Source: Metellina segmentata (Eukaryota; Arthropoda; Arachnida; Araneae; Tetragnathidae). From it: a stretch of 64,000 nt of DNA. Below are positions 45,601-54,544 of the stretch, one piece after another (positions within the stretch are counted from its first letter, which is position 1; each line of letters opens with the position of its first letter). Under the pieces are notes generated by a model. It was not told the origin of the DNA and made no database searches. It was given only the letters and a program-made list of their open reading frames with translations. Made by a program: the position numbers and the translations under genes. The stretch covers positions 119,594,738-119,658,737 of the forward strand of contig OX375881.1 of the NCBI GenBank assembly GCA_947359465.1, given 5' to 3'.

Positions 45601-48285
45601 ACTTTAATTATGAAAAATTAACTCTAAGTTCTTATGGCATAAAAGTTTTTTAAAAACTATTCATTTTAAATTGCATTTTAATTTTCAAAAATGAACTTGA
45701 TTTTTCTGGAAAAGCTGTTCACTTTTGTTGTAAATTTTTTTTTTCTTCTTCTTCTAGATTATTAAAATATACATTTTATTAATTTTGTACTTCAGAGACA
45801 GAAAACTAATATGTCGAGTTTTGCAAATACCCTTTAAACTTTCCATGATTAAACCACTTATAATTTCTGAGTTAGGCATACTGAGTATCTGTATTTTACT
45901 TTGAATCCCTTTTTTATTATAGCACAGTTGAATGAAATCCTTGCAACAGCCTTTAAAAAGAACGTTGCAAACTTCTCCGTCCACAGATATTTTAATTGAA
46001 AACATTTCTTTATTGAATAAACTCTGTTTTTATCAGTCATGACAGCGTTGCAAAAGTGTTCATTCTAAAGGTCGAGTCGTTCATATTCGTGCAATTCTCA
46101 GTTAATTTCAAACGAGTCTGGCCCGTTATCAAATACAGTCGACTCCTGATTATTTTTGGTCAATTAATGCAGATAATTAAATTTCTGTTCATCTTTGTGT
46201 TTAGGAAAAAATAAGTTATATGTTGCAAAGTGACGTTTTGTGTGACATTGTATTGATGCCTGAAATATTTGCTTTTACCCTCCTGGTGGTTGTGCTGACC
46301 AAGTATCTCATCATTAGCATATCTGGATGGATGAGATATCTCTTCATTAGAAGAAAACCTATCGTATCTTGATCTCGTCATCTTTAAACAATTGGTAACG
46401 TCATGACGATACCAATCGGATACGTATGGACAAGATCATCGAAACCACATGTGGGTTAACAAAAACTTTCACAAATGCCAGGCCATTGACCATCATATCT
46501 GGCCATTGACCCAAAAATGCATGCTTGAAAATTCATTTTTGGCTCAAATCTCAAAGTGATTCGTCTTTATTCTGTTACTTCATCCACATTCCCCATGATG
46601 TCAGTGAAAGAACTAATGCACTCATTCTAAAGAAATAGTTTTAGAATTCAGACATTTCTTTCTGTGTAAACTAAGACCAAACTCCATTTGTCCGAGTTCA
46701 ATTGTTTTAAAATGACAACACATCTTTTTCATGTTTGGAACTACAATCGACACAACCACAATGGCATTGCAATTGAGTTCGTACAAGCTGTTGAACTAAA
46801 ACTAGCCCAGTGTATAAAATCTAAATAAAATTCAAAAAACCAATATCAGATGAATAAAAACAAATTTTTATTGTAAGGGTCTTTTAGGGTTGGGTTTGAA
46901 ACTCGAAATTGGATTTGTCTGGCTATTAAAAGCTCTACATCCAGTCAAAATGTGTCGAACAGTGAAAATACAATGTCAAGTTGAACATAATGGAGCAGGT
47001 TCTTCAATCAAGTGTCCAAAATGGGTGTGGCCGATGCAAAGTCTTGTCAGTGTCTGTCACTAACAGAGGTTATGGCTCTGCAATAATGCTTCAATGCGTC
47101 CGTACAAATAATTTGCACTAAAGCAGAGTTCAATGTGGGGCAAGATGAAAAAATTCTGAATATAATAAAAACAGAAGTTCTCAGTCAGAACATTTTTTAA
47201 GTGTTGCCACATATGGTGTCCAAAGAACGAAATCAAATAAAATACAAACTGTTCTCAATTCTTCAAGGATTTCCAATTAATAATACTTGCTAAGGGCTAA
47301 AAAATTAGGTTGAAACTTACTGATCTTGCCTTCATAGAATTGCATTTTAATTACAATATATATCTCTATATTAAAAAAATGTTGCCGCCGCCGCAGGATT
47401 GAAAACTGTGTTGTTTAGCTCGATTCTTAGACGGTTTCCCGAGAAAGTACTGATCGAAAAAAAAAATTAACATGGTTTGTTCTTCATTGTATTCCCTGGA
47501 CAATTATTAAGATTTTTTTCCGATGCGGCTATTAGTTTAGGGTTTATTAAGTGTTAAAATTGAAGAAGCGAGCAGGGGGCGGAGCCCCCTAGTGTATATA
47601 TATATATATATATATTACAGTTTACTTATTTCTGTATTTGTTTTATTATTATATTTTTCTTTTGTAAATAAGAGAAAGTGCTTAAATTTAATTAAATGTT
47701 TTTCATGAATAAAATTAATTTTCAATTTTTAGTAAAACAATATAGTTTTTTTTGTACATAAATTATTGGTTCTATATATGGGTATTCATGTATGATATAC
47801 CTTGCTGTAATTCTCAATAATATAATGAGTTGCATATAAGTTTCAAATTTGTAATTAAATATTTGAATTATGATATGCGTGTTATGTAAGCCAATTTGTT
47901 AAATTTTTACTTCACTACTGAAAAATTCTTAAAAGTACTGATTTTTTTTCTGTTACTACTGAAAAATTCCATTGCAGGTTGGCATCTGTGTTCTTAATTC
48001 CATTGATCTAATATTACTTGTATTATATATTCTTTTTTCTTAAAGCTCTTTCAACTATGGGTTGGGAAGTTGATGCCACCTTTAAGATTATGAAACCTAG
48101 GAACAATGGTAAGAATCCCTTCTCTATTCCATGTGCCATATTTCTGAATAATTGTTAATTGGATTGATCTTTTTAACTACAAAGTGATGTGTATTTGTGT
48201 TTCAGAATACAAGCCAGAGGATACGTTTCAGAGTGAAGAACAATTAGCGAAACTCACCGATTTTGTGGCTTTCTTGGAAAACTAA
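29139..48285 (+). CDS. COPS8: COPS8, COP9 signalosome subunit 8 (seven exons, complete)
   Basis: CSN8 is a PCI-domain subunit of the COP9 signalosome, which removes NEDD8 from cullins. Coding exons: 29139-29234, 29341-29411, 38217-38265, 39464-39590, 45003-45110, 48046-48108, 48206-48285. All junctions are GT-AG and phases join cleanly to 197 aa plus TAA; human CSN8 is 209 aa. Diagnostic stretches: KQELEAFEGI across the first splice, VYGQLLAIYLLQND (human VYGQLLALYLLHND), AKFLWKRIP, WSVGQKLWQ, and the end LAKLTDFVAFLEN (human LARLTDYVAFLEN). The PCI region covers roughly residues 75-165. Start: the first ATG, giving 32 residues before the first splice. Its introns of 8.8, 5.4 and 2.9 kb are full of transposons while the exons are undamaged, so the gene is under selection. 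It is divergent from B3GALT6. Confidence 0.96.
29470..29755 (+). mobile_element. tRNA-derived SINE, family A copy with intact B-box
   Basis: The head reads GCCGACCAACCGGCATAGTAG, then GGATCGG, and a B-box GGTTCGAATTCGGG near 29529. The body has GCGCATGGTGTAGAGGCGG, GTGTGGAAGTTCGGAGAG, GTGCCAGCTCA and CATCTGACCGTGGTTCAAA. The tail is shortened. It lies in COPS8 intron 2. Confidence 0.82.
29846..30537. mobile_element. Tigger/pogo-like MITE (0.69 kb)
   Basis: The left end AGTGAAACCCCGATTTA and the right end, read on the minus strand, CAGAGAAACCCCAATTTAA form imperfect TIRs beside TA. Subterminal GCATTTAACGTTG-like words also repeat inverted. There is no coding capacity. It lies in COPS8 intron 2. 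Confidence 0.7.
30640..30667. repeat. (TA)n microsatellite
   Basis: A pure run of alternating T and A, about 28 bases. Confidence 0.9.
31319..31683 (+). pseudogene. Mariner transposase, C-terminal fragment
   Basis: The C-terminal third of a mariner (DD34D) transposase, shifted between frames. It has QHDNARPHVSLNVRQ (second catalytic Asp), then in another frame LTPSDFRLFRSLQNSLNG (around the third Asp), NFFTNKPYDFF, and the ending LPERWQKVLEQNGAY followed by TAA. The N-terminal DNA-binding part is absent and no TIR was found, so this is a dead fragment in COPS8 intron 2. Confidence 0.87.
31690..33148. other. COPS8 intron 2, mostly unassigned
   Basis: A tRNA-like A-box word (TGGCTCAGTGGGTAG) at about 32032 suggests the head of another SINE, but no B-box follows at the right distance. 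A run of T lies near 32620. Nothing else is recognised. Confidence 0.35.
33149..33210. repeat. Two tandem copies of a 31-base GC-rich unit
   Basis: The unit starting GGTGAAAGGTCCTCGCC and ending CCCCGGAGGGGC is repeated exactly at 33149-33179 and 33180-33210. A third start, GGTGAGGTAG, follows. The GC content is far above the surroundings. Confidence 0.9.
33237..33365. repeat. Diverged direct repeat, about 70-base period
   Basis: ATACGCTGTGACTTATCTAC at about 33243 and ATACGCTTTGACTTCTCTA at about 33316, each followed by an ACAA-TTTC word, show two related units next to the GC-rich tandem repeat. Confidence 0.5.
34399..35555 (-). pseudogene. Broken gene of a poorly characterised, probably mobile-element protein family
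   Basis: Two minus-strand frames, 35555-34821 (244 aa) and 34845-34399 (148 aa), are halves of one protein split by a frameshift in a run of eight T (minus strand) near 34867-34874. The first half is rich in helices, with ISVTYDLAIAKVAMQIQ, a cysteine-rich stretch and MYIYLINYYHMLSRS. The second has NYARWLVKYHDNLIK, then MEKGYFGTQRTDKSFSRQP, IDLTLEQTINDDAAKRL and NSISARQRW. I remember closely similar unnamed proteins scattered in high copy in cnidarians, chelicerates and other animals, which suggests a mobile element. I know of no assigned activity and see no classical DDE or polymerase motif. It lies in COPS8 intron 2, antisense. Confidence 0.6.
35556..37029. other. COPS8 intron 2, repeat-like but unassigned
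   Basis: The word GTGCCTAAA (or ATGCCTAAA) recurs near 36136, 36278 and 36415, each after an A/T-rich TTTC-like lead, suggesting diverged tandem units. At 36729 the word AGAAGTGCGCCAAGGCGG resembles the arm of the MITE at 37034-37328. Confidence 0.35.
37034..37954 (+). mobile_element. MITE with GGTACAGC ends inside the right part of a CAGGGGT-type transposon
   Basis: At 37034-37328 inverted arms of about 50 bases face each other: GGTACAGCTTCAATCTACG with TTTGGCGCACTT on the left, and AAGTGCGCCAA ending AAGCTGTACC on the right. From 37087 to 37954 the sequence matches 8009-8897, ending in TTTTCACCCCTG. The longer copy's left 550 bases are missing here. It has no coding capacity and lies in COPS8 intron 2. 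Confidence 0.68.
38525..38740 (+). mobile_element. tRNA-derived SINE, family A copy (head missing)
   Basis: Body and tail only: TGATGTGGAAGTTTGGAGAG, GGTACCAGCTCAGGTG, CATCTGACCATGGTTCAAA, CTTCGGGGATTGATCC and GTTAATTAAAATACCTA. It lies in COPS8 intron 3. Confidence 0.78.
40898..41212 (+). mobile_element. tRNA-derived SINE, family A, most complete copy
   Basis: The head is GGCCGACCAACTGGTCAGG with an A-box-like stretch, followed by B-box GGTTCGAATCCGGG at about 40957. The body is GCATATGGTGTAGAGGCGG, GTGCCAGCTCAGGTGTG and CATCTGACCGTGGTTC. A second TTCGATCC lies near 41140, and the tail is GTGCAATGTTAATTAAAATG. It fits a tRNA-headed SINE rather than a working tRNA. It lies in COPS8 intron 4. 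Confidence 0.85.
41300..41560 (+). mobile_element. Possible third SINE family (C)
   Basis: A B-box-like GGTTCAGATCCCGG at about 41350 is followed by GAGCATGGATGTCTG and a GCTCACC-rich body ending near GGCCTTGTTAAG. Only one copy is visible here, so the call rests on the promoter-like head. Confidence 0.45.
42607..44106 (-). mobile_element. Helitron-like non-autonomous element, 1.5 kb
   Basis: Read on the minus strand it starts TCTCTCTATATT after A (44106) and ends with a GC hairpin (GGGGGC, GGA, GCCCCC) running into CTAG and then T (42607). TC start, terminal hairpin with CTAG, and insertion between A and T without duplication are Helitron hallmarks. The hairpin sits immediately against CTAG, closer than usual. 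Next to the 3' end are further hairpins: GGATTGC/GCAATCC and GGTTTGC/GCAAACC. The same set recurs once more at 42775-42850. The middle has three about 185-base tandem units starting at 43191, 43378 and 43561. No Rep/helicase is encoded. It lies in COPS8 intron 4. Confidence 0.75.
43191..43690. repeat. Three tandem units of about 185 bases inside the Helitron-like element
   Basis: Units start at 43191, 43378 and 43561. Each holds AACTTTTGAT-CGCATC-like words, a TTAACCRATTT word, AATAATWGTACYRTAAG and AAAGAGT, then an AT-rich filler. They have diverged by point changes. Confidence 0.75.
44107..45002. other. COPS8 intron 4, nothing recognised
   Basis: AT-rich intronic sequence before the exon at 45003; the short frames carry no known motif. 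Confidence 0.4.
46136..46180 (+). mobile_element. Solo Tigger-like terminal repeat
   Basis: CAGTCGACTCCTGATTAT follows TA at 46134-46135 and looks like a pogo/Tigger TIR. I could not find a matching opposite end in the next 2 kb. It lies in COPS8 intron 5. Confidence 0.4.
46900..47070 (-). mobile_element. LINE fragment: terminal zinc-knuckle region of an RNase H-bearing ORF2
   Basis: The minus strand reads LCIGHTHFGHLIEEPAPLC, then broken frames with CDIVFS and DVELL. This is the shape of the C-terminal GHT...C..C...H.L..C tail of RNase H LINEs. It is short and frameshifted. Confidence 0.6.
47363..47592 (+). mobile_element. Short Helitron-like element (230 bases)
   Basis: Starts TCTCTATATTAAAAAAA after A and ends GGGGGCGGAGCCCCCTAG before T. 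Its first 215 bases match the 5' part of the 1.5 kb element at 42607-44106 (opposite orientation), and its last 20 match that element's 3' hairpin. It is an internal-deletion form. It lies in COPS8 intron 5. Confidence 0.8.
47593..47620. repeat. (TA)n microsatellite at the Helitron 3' edge
   Basis: A short TA run begins directly after the CTAG end; the element also has TA-rich sequence on its left edge. Confidence 0.8.
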
Positions 48286-48353
48286 CCTCTTTTTCGTCAT
48301 ACAGTACTCAGTTTGAGTGCCTGGTTGTATATTTTATGTAAAAATAATTTTTT

Positions 48354-48359
48354 AATAAA
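48354..48359 (+). other. COPS8 polyadenylation signal
   Basis: AATAAA lies 69 bases after the COPS8 stop codon and is a suitable end for the transcript. Confidence 0.75.
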
Positions 48360-48920
48360 CTTGGCTATTAAGAACACACTCTTTATTAGTGCTTATTTTA
48401 AAGCAGAGGTGAAATCAATCCAGTTGTAAAGAAATTATAATTGTCCACTTGTATAAGTGATTTGTTTTAGGAGTGAGAACCTATTGCTCATCCCATGTCA
48501 AACTGCACAGAAATGAGTTATTTGCAACTTGAACGTCTCCTATTTCTTTTAAATCTGGCAATTTAGTTGCTCTGTTACTTTTAAAAGACTATCAGTACCC
48601 ACACAGCATTGCCCGTGACAGATGCTTTTAAAAAGTCAACCTCACCAATTCATATAAAACCTAATTAAACAGTAAAAAAACAAAATATTGCATAAATGAT
48701 AAAAAATTAAGTATAGTTATACTTTCAAAAAATCTTAAAGCTAAAGAAAAAGCGAGAAACGATACAATTGCAGAAATTATTCAAATTCAAAAGTAAGTTA
48801 TGCTTTTAAAAAGTCTTAATGTCTTGAGTCCGACAAACAACGTTGATCAAAACCAAAATTATAAAAATTAAATATTGCTTTTCAAAAAGTGAAAGCTTAA
48901 GGGGAAAACAATACAACCTT

Positions 48921-48988
48921 AATTATTATTATTATTTTTTTGTTTATTTATTATTATTTTTTTATTATTATTATTATTTTTTATTTTT
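48921..48988. repeat. (TTA)n / T-rich low-complexity tract
   Basis: Interrupted TTA triplets and T runs, downstream of COPS8. Confidence 0.8.
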
Positions 48989-49077
48989 TTGATAAATTGT
49001 AAATTTGGAGAACTGAACATTTTTTTTCTCGGTTTTAATCACAAACTTGCCTATGTCTTACTGTTCGATCGACGAAA

Positions 49078-49245
49078 AGGGCTGCAGTAGCCCAGTAGGA
49101 GGTGAGCTACGGACTATCGAATCCAGCCTTTTATGTACAAATGGGGCTGGTGCATGTTAAATCTTTGTGCCTCCAATGTTCTTACATTGGTGTGGTGTGG
49201 AAGTTTAAAGAGTGGGATGCCAGCTCCAGTGTTGTTGTCATGTGA
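49078..49245 (+). mobile_element. tRNA-derived SINE, family A copy (diverged)
   Basis: GGGCTGCAGTAGCCCAGTAGG and a weak B-box (TCGAATCC) head, then GGTGTGGTGTGGAAGTTTA, GATGCCAGCTCCAGTG and GTCATGTGAT. The tail is lost. Confidence 0.65.
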
Positions 49246-49584
49246 TAATAAAAATGTATTAATTAAAAGTATCACTTATTTAATGAAGACCTTTTGTCAA
49301 ATCTTTATATGTAAAGTAGGGGAAGGTGTCGTACCTTGAAACAGTTTATATTGTGCTTCCGCCTTTTGAGTACGTAGCAAAATAACTCATTTGCCACCAG
49401 AGAACCTTCTCACAAAGGTCGGCACACCATAGGTGTTTGTTATGTTTGCTATACAACTAATTGAAATATGTCCTCTGGTAAGTAAATATTTTTCATTTTG
49501 ATTTTTGTAATTTCACTGATTAAAATTTTATTTTATTGGGTTAGTAAAGTTAGTTAAAAAATCTGTTCTACTCGATGATACGAT

Positions 49585-49770
49585 TTCAATGTAAACATAA
49601 CCTGATGCTACTGTCTAGATTGCTTTATTTGTAAACGCAACCAGTTGAACCTCGGGACAAAACAAATGTTGTACCTTGAGACATCCCAAGGTGCAACATT
49701 TGTTTTGTCCTTTGATACAATAGTTTGGGTTTACAAATATAGCAGTCTAGAATGTAGTTATAACTAATTC
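49585..49770. repeat. Foldback (palindrome) of about 180 bases
   Basis: GGACAAAACAAATGTTG with ACCTTG on the left faces CAAGGTGCAACATTTG with TTTTGTCC on the right, around AGACATCC near 49680. Outer words TCTAGATTGCT and GTAAACGCAACC have counterparts further right. The ACCTTGAGAC word also resembles the parent element's end. Confidence 0.75.
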
Positions 49771-49949
49771 TTTAAAACGTATTAAACTGATAAAAATTAA
49801 ATTAATTATTTATTTTATGCCTCCTAGAACTCAAAATTTTGCATTGCTTTTGTTATAATAATGCATTGTTTTTGTTTGAGTTGATTATTTGGTACTACCT
49901 TAAAAGTGTATTCGCTTATTTCCAAAAAATACCACTAAACAAGGTAGGG

Positions 49950-50537
49950 AAGACTCGAGAGAAGATTGATCGGGTCGCACTGGAGAGTACTGTAAACGTC
50001 GTTCTGCAGGGTATTTAAACAAAGCTGTAGATGAGTATGGGCTGAGCAACTCAACTGTAAATAGAAATCTTCAAAATTATCTTAAATTGGACAGTGCAGA
50101 CAAGATTGCTTTTAAATACAATGGCAGCAAAATCACAGTGAAGAAAGTGTTTACAAATGCTGAAGAAGTAATGTTAATTGGCTATCTCAAGCAATCTGCC
50201 ATTTAATCACTGGATTGACCAGAAAAGATACTCTTTCATACCAATATGCAATAACAAAACAAAACTGCCACAAGAATGGATTAAGTTGGAGACTGCTGAA
50301 GAGAACTGGCTGTGTGGCTTTAGAAAACACCACACAAGCCTAAGTCTATGTAAACTAGAGGCCACAAGCCTTGACATCGCTACAAGTTTCTATCGTGAAA
50401 CTGCAAAAAATTTTGAAATCGATGAATGTGACATCTGCAAACTACCACTCCCGTCGTCAGCAGGGAGTTCAGAGCGACCTAAAAATTTGAAGTTTGCTGT
50501 TAATTTCAAAGCCTATGATGTTCAATTATTTTACTGA
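49950..50537 (+). pseudogene. Pogo-like transposase remnant (Psq and CENP-B type helix-turn-helix)
   Basis: Broken frames read, in order, a Psq-like HTH (LNKAVDEYGLSNSTVNRNL), KVFTNAEEVMLIGYLKQS, then the last and longest frame with ENWLCGFRKHHTSLSLCKLE and ATSLDIATSFYRETAKNF. This is the CENP-B/Tc5 HTH pattern (WLxGFxKRHPxLSLRKPE, ATSxxRAxxF). The frame ends before any DDE domain, so the copy is dead. Confidence 0.75.
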
Positions 50538-50771
50538 ACAGTTGATCTCAGTTTAGAATTTTTAAATCTTTAGTTTACTTAATTTAATGGCGTTATTCTT
50601 GATTTCTAACATGTATTCGTAAAAAGAGACTAATGTAATTTTCAGAATCATTATTTACTATTATAAATATTGAATCTAATTTTTAATAAATACAGAATTT
50701 AGTAAATGTGGAATTGATTTATTTTGTAACCTGCTTTAAACAATCTAAAAGTAACATTTAACCTTTCCTAA

Positions 50772-51280
50772 GATCATATAGGAAAACCGTTGGCATTCAA
50801 AACAGCTTGCAGTCTTCTCGGAATGTATAAATACAGTTCCTGTATGCTTGCCAAGGGAATCTTGTACGATTCTTTCTGCAAAACGGTGGCAAGTTCAGGT
50901 AACGATGATGGCGGTGGATAGCAATCACGCACTTTCCTCTCCAATGTAGACCACAAGGATTCAATAATATTGAAGTCTGGTGGCCAGGGGAGATGTGACT
51001 AATCAATCTCGTACTCGGGAAACTAATCCTGGACGATGTGAGCTAAATGAACGAGGGCTTTGTCGTCTTGGAAGACACCATCACCATTGGGGAACAAAGT
51101 TTGTACCATGGGATGGATTTGATTGGCCAAATGTTCGCATAATCCTTGGCCTTAATGTGTCCCTGCAGAGTAATCATGGGGCCCACGATATAGCTGCCCA
51201 AACCATCACAGAACCCCGCTCATCCGACCAAATGACTGTCTTCCATTGCTTCATTGTCCAGGCTGTACCGTCATGTAAGA
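50772..51280 (-). pseudogene. Tc1 transposase, C-terminal fragment
   Basis: The minus strand reads VIWSDE (first catalytic Asp) near 51240, VMVWAAIS, QDDKALVH (second Asp), PPDFNIIESLWSTLERKV (the Glu of DD34E), and the tail IPRRLQAVLNANG with PI before the stop. Frames are shifted and the N terminus and TIRs are missing. It differs from the Tc1 copies at 54545 and 60514. Confidence 0.85.
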
Positions 51281-51289
51281 ATTAGACGG

Positions 51290-52237
51290 ACAGCTGGTTT
51301 AAAATTAAACTATTTATTTAGATAAATTAAATATTTACAAGAAAATTTAGAAGATTAATTAAGGGCACAGCCATTGATAGTCGAACTCCTGCCTGGAGCC
51401 AAAGTAACAATCGCAAACAGAGACGTCTGTCTCTCGTCGAATCTCGAATCAGTCTTCTGCTAAAAATCCACGTTCTCTTGGTTCCGCAGAACCGCGCAGC
51501 TGCGAGCGAGAGGGGGGTGAATTCCGAGCCCTCGAGAGATGTTTATGTCCTCTCAAGACACCCCCACACAGATGCAAAAACCGTTTGTAACCGACTTGGG
51601 TTCCCCACAGCAAATATTCATCCCAGACATGGGATTAGGGAATCGACGGAAACTCCAGCTGTGTCGATGGATCAAACGGAACGCCGGGCCGCCGATGAGA
51701 AAATACTCTCTTTCGGTATTTTGTCAAAACCCGCACGTGCAAAGTCTGAAGTTGTTTTTGCATTGCGAAACATTCCAGCGTCCACGTGTTAGAGAAAAGG
51801 GTCGGCTAGTACCATATGGTACAAGGCTTTATACTTTAAACACCTCTTTTTTCCTGTTACAGGCATTAGTATCACTGATGAATGGTTTTTAAATTGCAGC
51901 TCGGCCAAAAATACCCTGCCTATGGAGCTCCCTTCTTATTGTTTTGGTACTCGCAGGGTTTCCGAGCATGACATTCACTTCTGCAGCTGTGGTCTACTTT
52001 TTAGTCACAATTCTCCTTACTGATCCCATCTGTCATGATCACTCAACACACTTTCGTCCACGCTTTGATTTAGCGTATGATGTTTCTCCGCTTTTCAAAT
52101 ATGCGGTATAAATCTTGAATACAGTACCTCTTTAAACACTTCGGCTACCTTGCTTAGGAAGCACCCACCAGACGAGCTCCAACATTTTACCCACGTTCGA
52201 ATTCTGTTTGCTCTCACATGATGCAATTACAACTTTA
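51290..52237. other. Unassigned GC-richer block
   Basis: From about 51360 to 51800 the base content is more even than the surroundings, with open frames on the plus strand but no motif I know. It may be a regulatory end of a further element. Confidence 0.35.
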
Positions 52238-54117
52238 GGATACGTCCATAGTGCACCGCTTTATCGCGGCAGTTGAGCGGGGAGGAAAAGTAGCGATAAC
52301 TGTATTTGGTGCGGTTATAGTGCACCTGTTTTACCCGCTTTTTCCGGAATGAATTATTAATTCTTTTCCCCGCTTGGCTCGCCCGTTTAGTTTGCTATGT
52401 TATTCCGTTTAGTACTTCCGCGCTCTTAGGTTTTTGGAACAAATTGGATGCAGATAAAGATATTTTAATTTCTAAAGTGTTTCTAAAAAGTGTCATTTGG
52501 GACAAAAGAATTTTTACATGAATATGTGGATCCAAACATCGTTAAAAGAGCATTTGCAAGTTTCTTCATTGATAAAAAATTATTTGGTAAAGAATCCGAT
52601 ACGTTTAATATAATATTAGTGTGGGATCATTCTAATTCACTAATTTCAGGGTGTAAAAAAATCGTGATTTAAAAAAAAATTTAATTAATCGGATTTTTTT
52701 TTATTTAAATCAGATTTTTTTATTTAAATTTCTGTTGGCCTTTTACACTGTTTTTACAATAATTATATATAAATTTGTAAAAAAAAAATTGAGTTTGTGA
52801 CATGGTAAATCATTATTTACTTACCATTTGTTTAACTTTATACACAGGTGACATCCTACATAGTTTTTCTTGAGTAAATTACATCATCATGTTAACAAAT
52901 TTATCAGTAAGTTTAAGTGACAGACCTAAACTATAGTGTGAGAAGTTGAATAGAGGACAAAGAAATAATCAGACTATAGTAAATTCTAATAATAAAACTG
53001 CCGAGCGCAGCAATAATAAATGAATTTTCACCTTTTAATTCATATTGGATCTTTCTTCCAGCTGACATTTTAATGGCTGTGTGTGTAAAAATGTATATTT
53101 CTACTCTTTACTCTCTATTGTACACCACAAGAATAAGCTAACTGACACATGCCTCAAAAAACTTTATTTATAAACTATATTATTTATTTATTTATAACTT
53201 TATTCTTAAACTATATTTCATGATTTTCATTTCCAAATCCCTAGTAAATATGTCAAGTGTCGTCACAAATATCCTAATATTCTCAAAAATCATTAAAACA
53301 ATTTGTCCATTTCCTTGAAGTTTCTTATTCAGTTCATTAAAATGCTGAGTGATGTCGCATAAAATCATTTAACTAATCAAAATTTGAAAATTCGTCAAAA
53401 TTATTTTTTTATTGTTTTTTTCATTCAAAAAGAGAGTAATTTCTTCTAATAAAATGACAAACCAAAAAAGAACTTGACTCGAACTGAGCCATCAAGCATT
53501 GTTGTATGTCAAAATCCCTTGAATACTGGCACTCCACTTCTTCTAATACTTGTACAAATTGTCGTTTATTATGTTTTATATTCCTCTAATTCAAGTTACT
53601 GCCTTAGCGACCTTGAAGAGGGGGACCTCGCCAAACGAGCGTTTTACGCGCCTCATGTGAACGGGGCCTTAATAAATATTTCTTTATTATTAGTATTTAC
53701 CACATGTGTTCATTTTCAAGCGGTATTTTATGAATTTACATAGTCTACTCAACCGGCATTCACATAAATTTTAAAACAGCATTATGTATAATCAATAAAT
53801 CTAAAACATTTTACAAAAATCATTTTTGCATTTTTTTTTTCCAATTTCAAGTTTTTTACTAAAATTGATAAGTTTATAAAAATCAACGCGTGTGTCATTT
53901 AAAAAGCTTGCGTGGGCCAGTGTCTGACCCGCGGGTCATAGGTTCGCCATTCCTGCAATAGATCTTCACGTGAGAACTCCATGTTGCAAACTGACAGGGG
54001 GTCCAACGCGCGTTGCACTATAACCACCACCTGCTAGAATCGCGCGGTTTTACAACGCTGTTAGCAACTGCCGCGTTTTAAGCGGTACAGCTGGAAGCGG
54101 TGCACTATGGACGTACC
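52238..54117. mobile_element. 1.9 kb DNA transposon with about 130-base inverted repeats
   Basis: The left end is GGATACGTCCATAGTGCACC; the right end on the minus strand is GGTACGTCCATAGTGCACC. Further in, GGTTATAGTGCACC faces TTGCACTATAACC, and GCGGCAGTTG faces CAACTGCCGCG. TTTA flanks both ends, a possible T-rich target duplication like those of PIF/Harbinger, but no transposase is left to confirm it. A hAT remnant is nested inside. Confidence 0.65.
53217..53955 (-). mobile_element. hAT remnant: transposase piece plus terminal repeat
   Basis: At 53375-53217 the minus strand reads MILCDITQHFNELNKKLQG and IRIFVTTLDIF, the helical region of ZBED/SCAND3-type hAT transposases (DI..HLN.LN..LQG). 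At 53955 the minus strand starts CAGGAATGGCGAACC with ATGACCCGCGGGTC, the classic hAT terminal repeat of this group. The far end is not convincing. It is nested within the 52238-54117 element. Confidence 0.75.
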
Positions 54118-54544
54118 TTTACAGAACAGTGCCACATCGACGTTTTATAGATGGCGTCAATAGGCGAAAACACCAGCGCCACCTACACATTTCACTAAAA
54201 TAAACATTTCTTTTCAAGCATGCAGTTCACGAGGTGTTTCCATATTTTTGTCCAAACTTTATATATCCGAAGGCACAACAACTCGTTGGACCTTGAGACA
54301 TTTGCAAAGATTAAAAACTAACAGATTGTGTTCTAGTACAAATAAATAAAAAATTATGCGTATGCGCGTTATTAAAATGCGCGTATGGCAACTTTTTTCA
54401 AAAGTAATGAATGTAAATAATTGATTTAAAAAAAACTGCAGCTACATTATAGCCTCATGAAAAATATTTGTTTAAAAATACTGTACGACACTTTCCCCTA
54501 CACATAAAAAATATAGTTAAAAGAAAGAAAATACAAAATAATTA

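Larger units (their letters stand above)
49319..54498 (+). mobile_element. 5.2 kb TIR-bounded pogo-like element carrying nested insertions
   Basis: The left end GGGGAAGGTGTCGTACC follows TA. The right end, on the minus strand, is GGGGAAAGTGTCGTAC, also beside TA (15 of 16 bases agree). Inside at about 49950-50537 lies a decayed pogo-like transposase N terminus. The remainder is filled by a Tc1 fragment (50772-51280), an unassigned GC-richer block (51300-51890) and a TIR element (52238-54117) that itself holds hAT sequence. TA target and TIR form fit the Tc1/mariner/pogo superfamily; that all of it moved as one unit is inference. Confidence 0.55.

Noticed and set aside
46134..46500. Complete Tigger element starting with CAGTCGACTCC
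   Set aside because: I could not find the opposite terminal repeat or any transposase nearby, so only a solo end is listed.
51478..51892. Two plus-strand frames of over 100 codons in the GC-richer block
   Set aside because: Overlapping frames of similar length in a GC-rich stretch, without any motif, are most likely chance.
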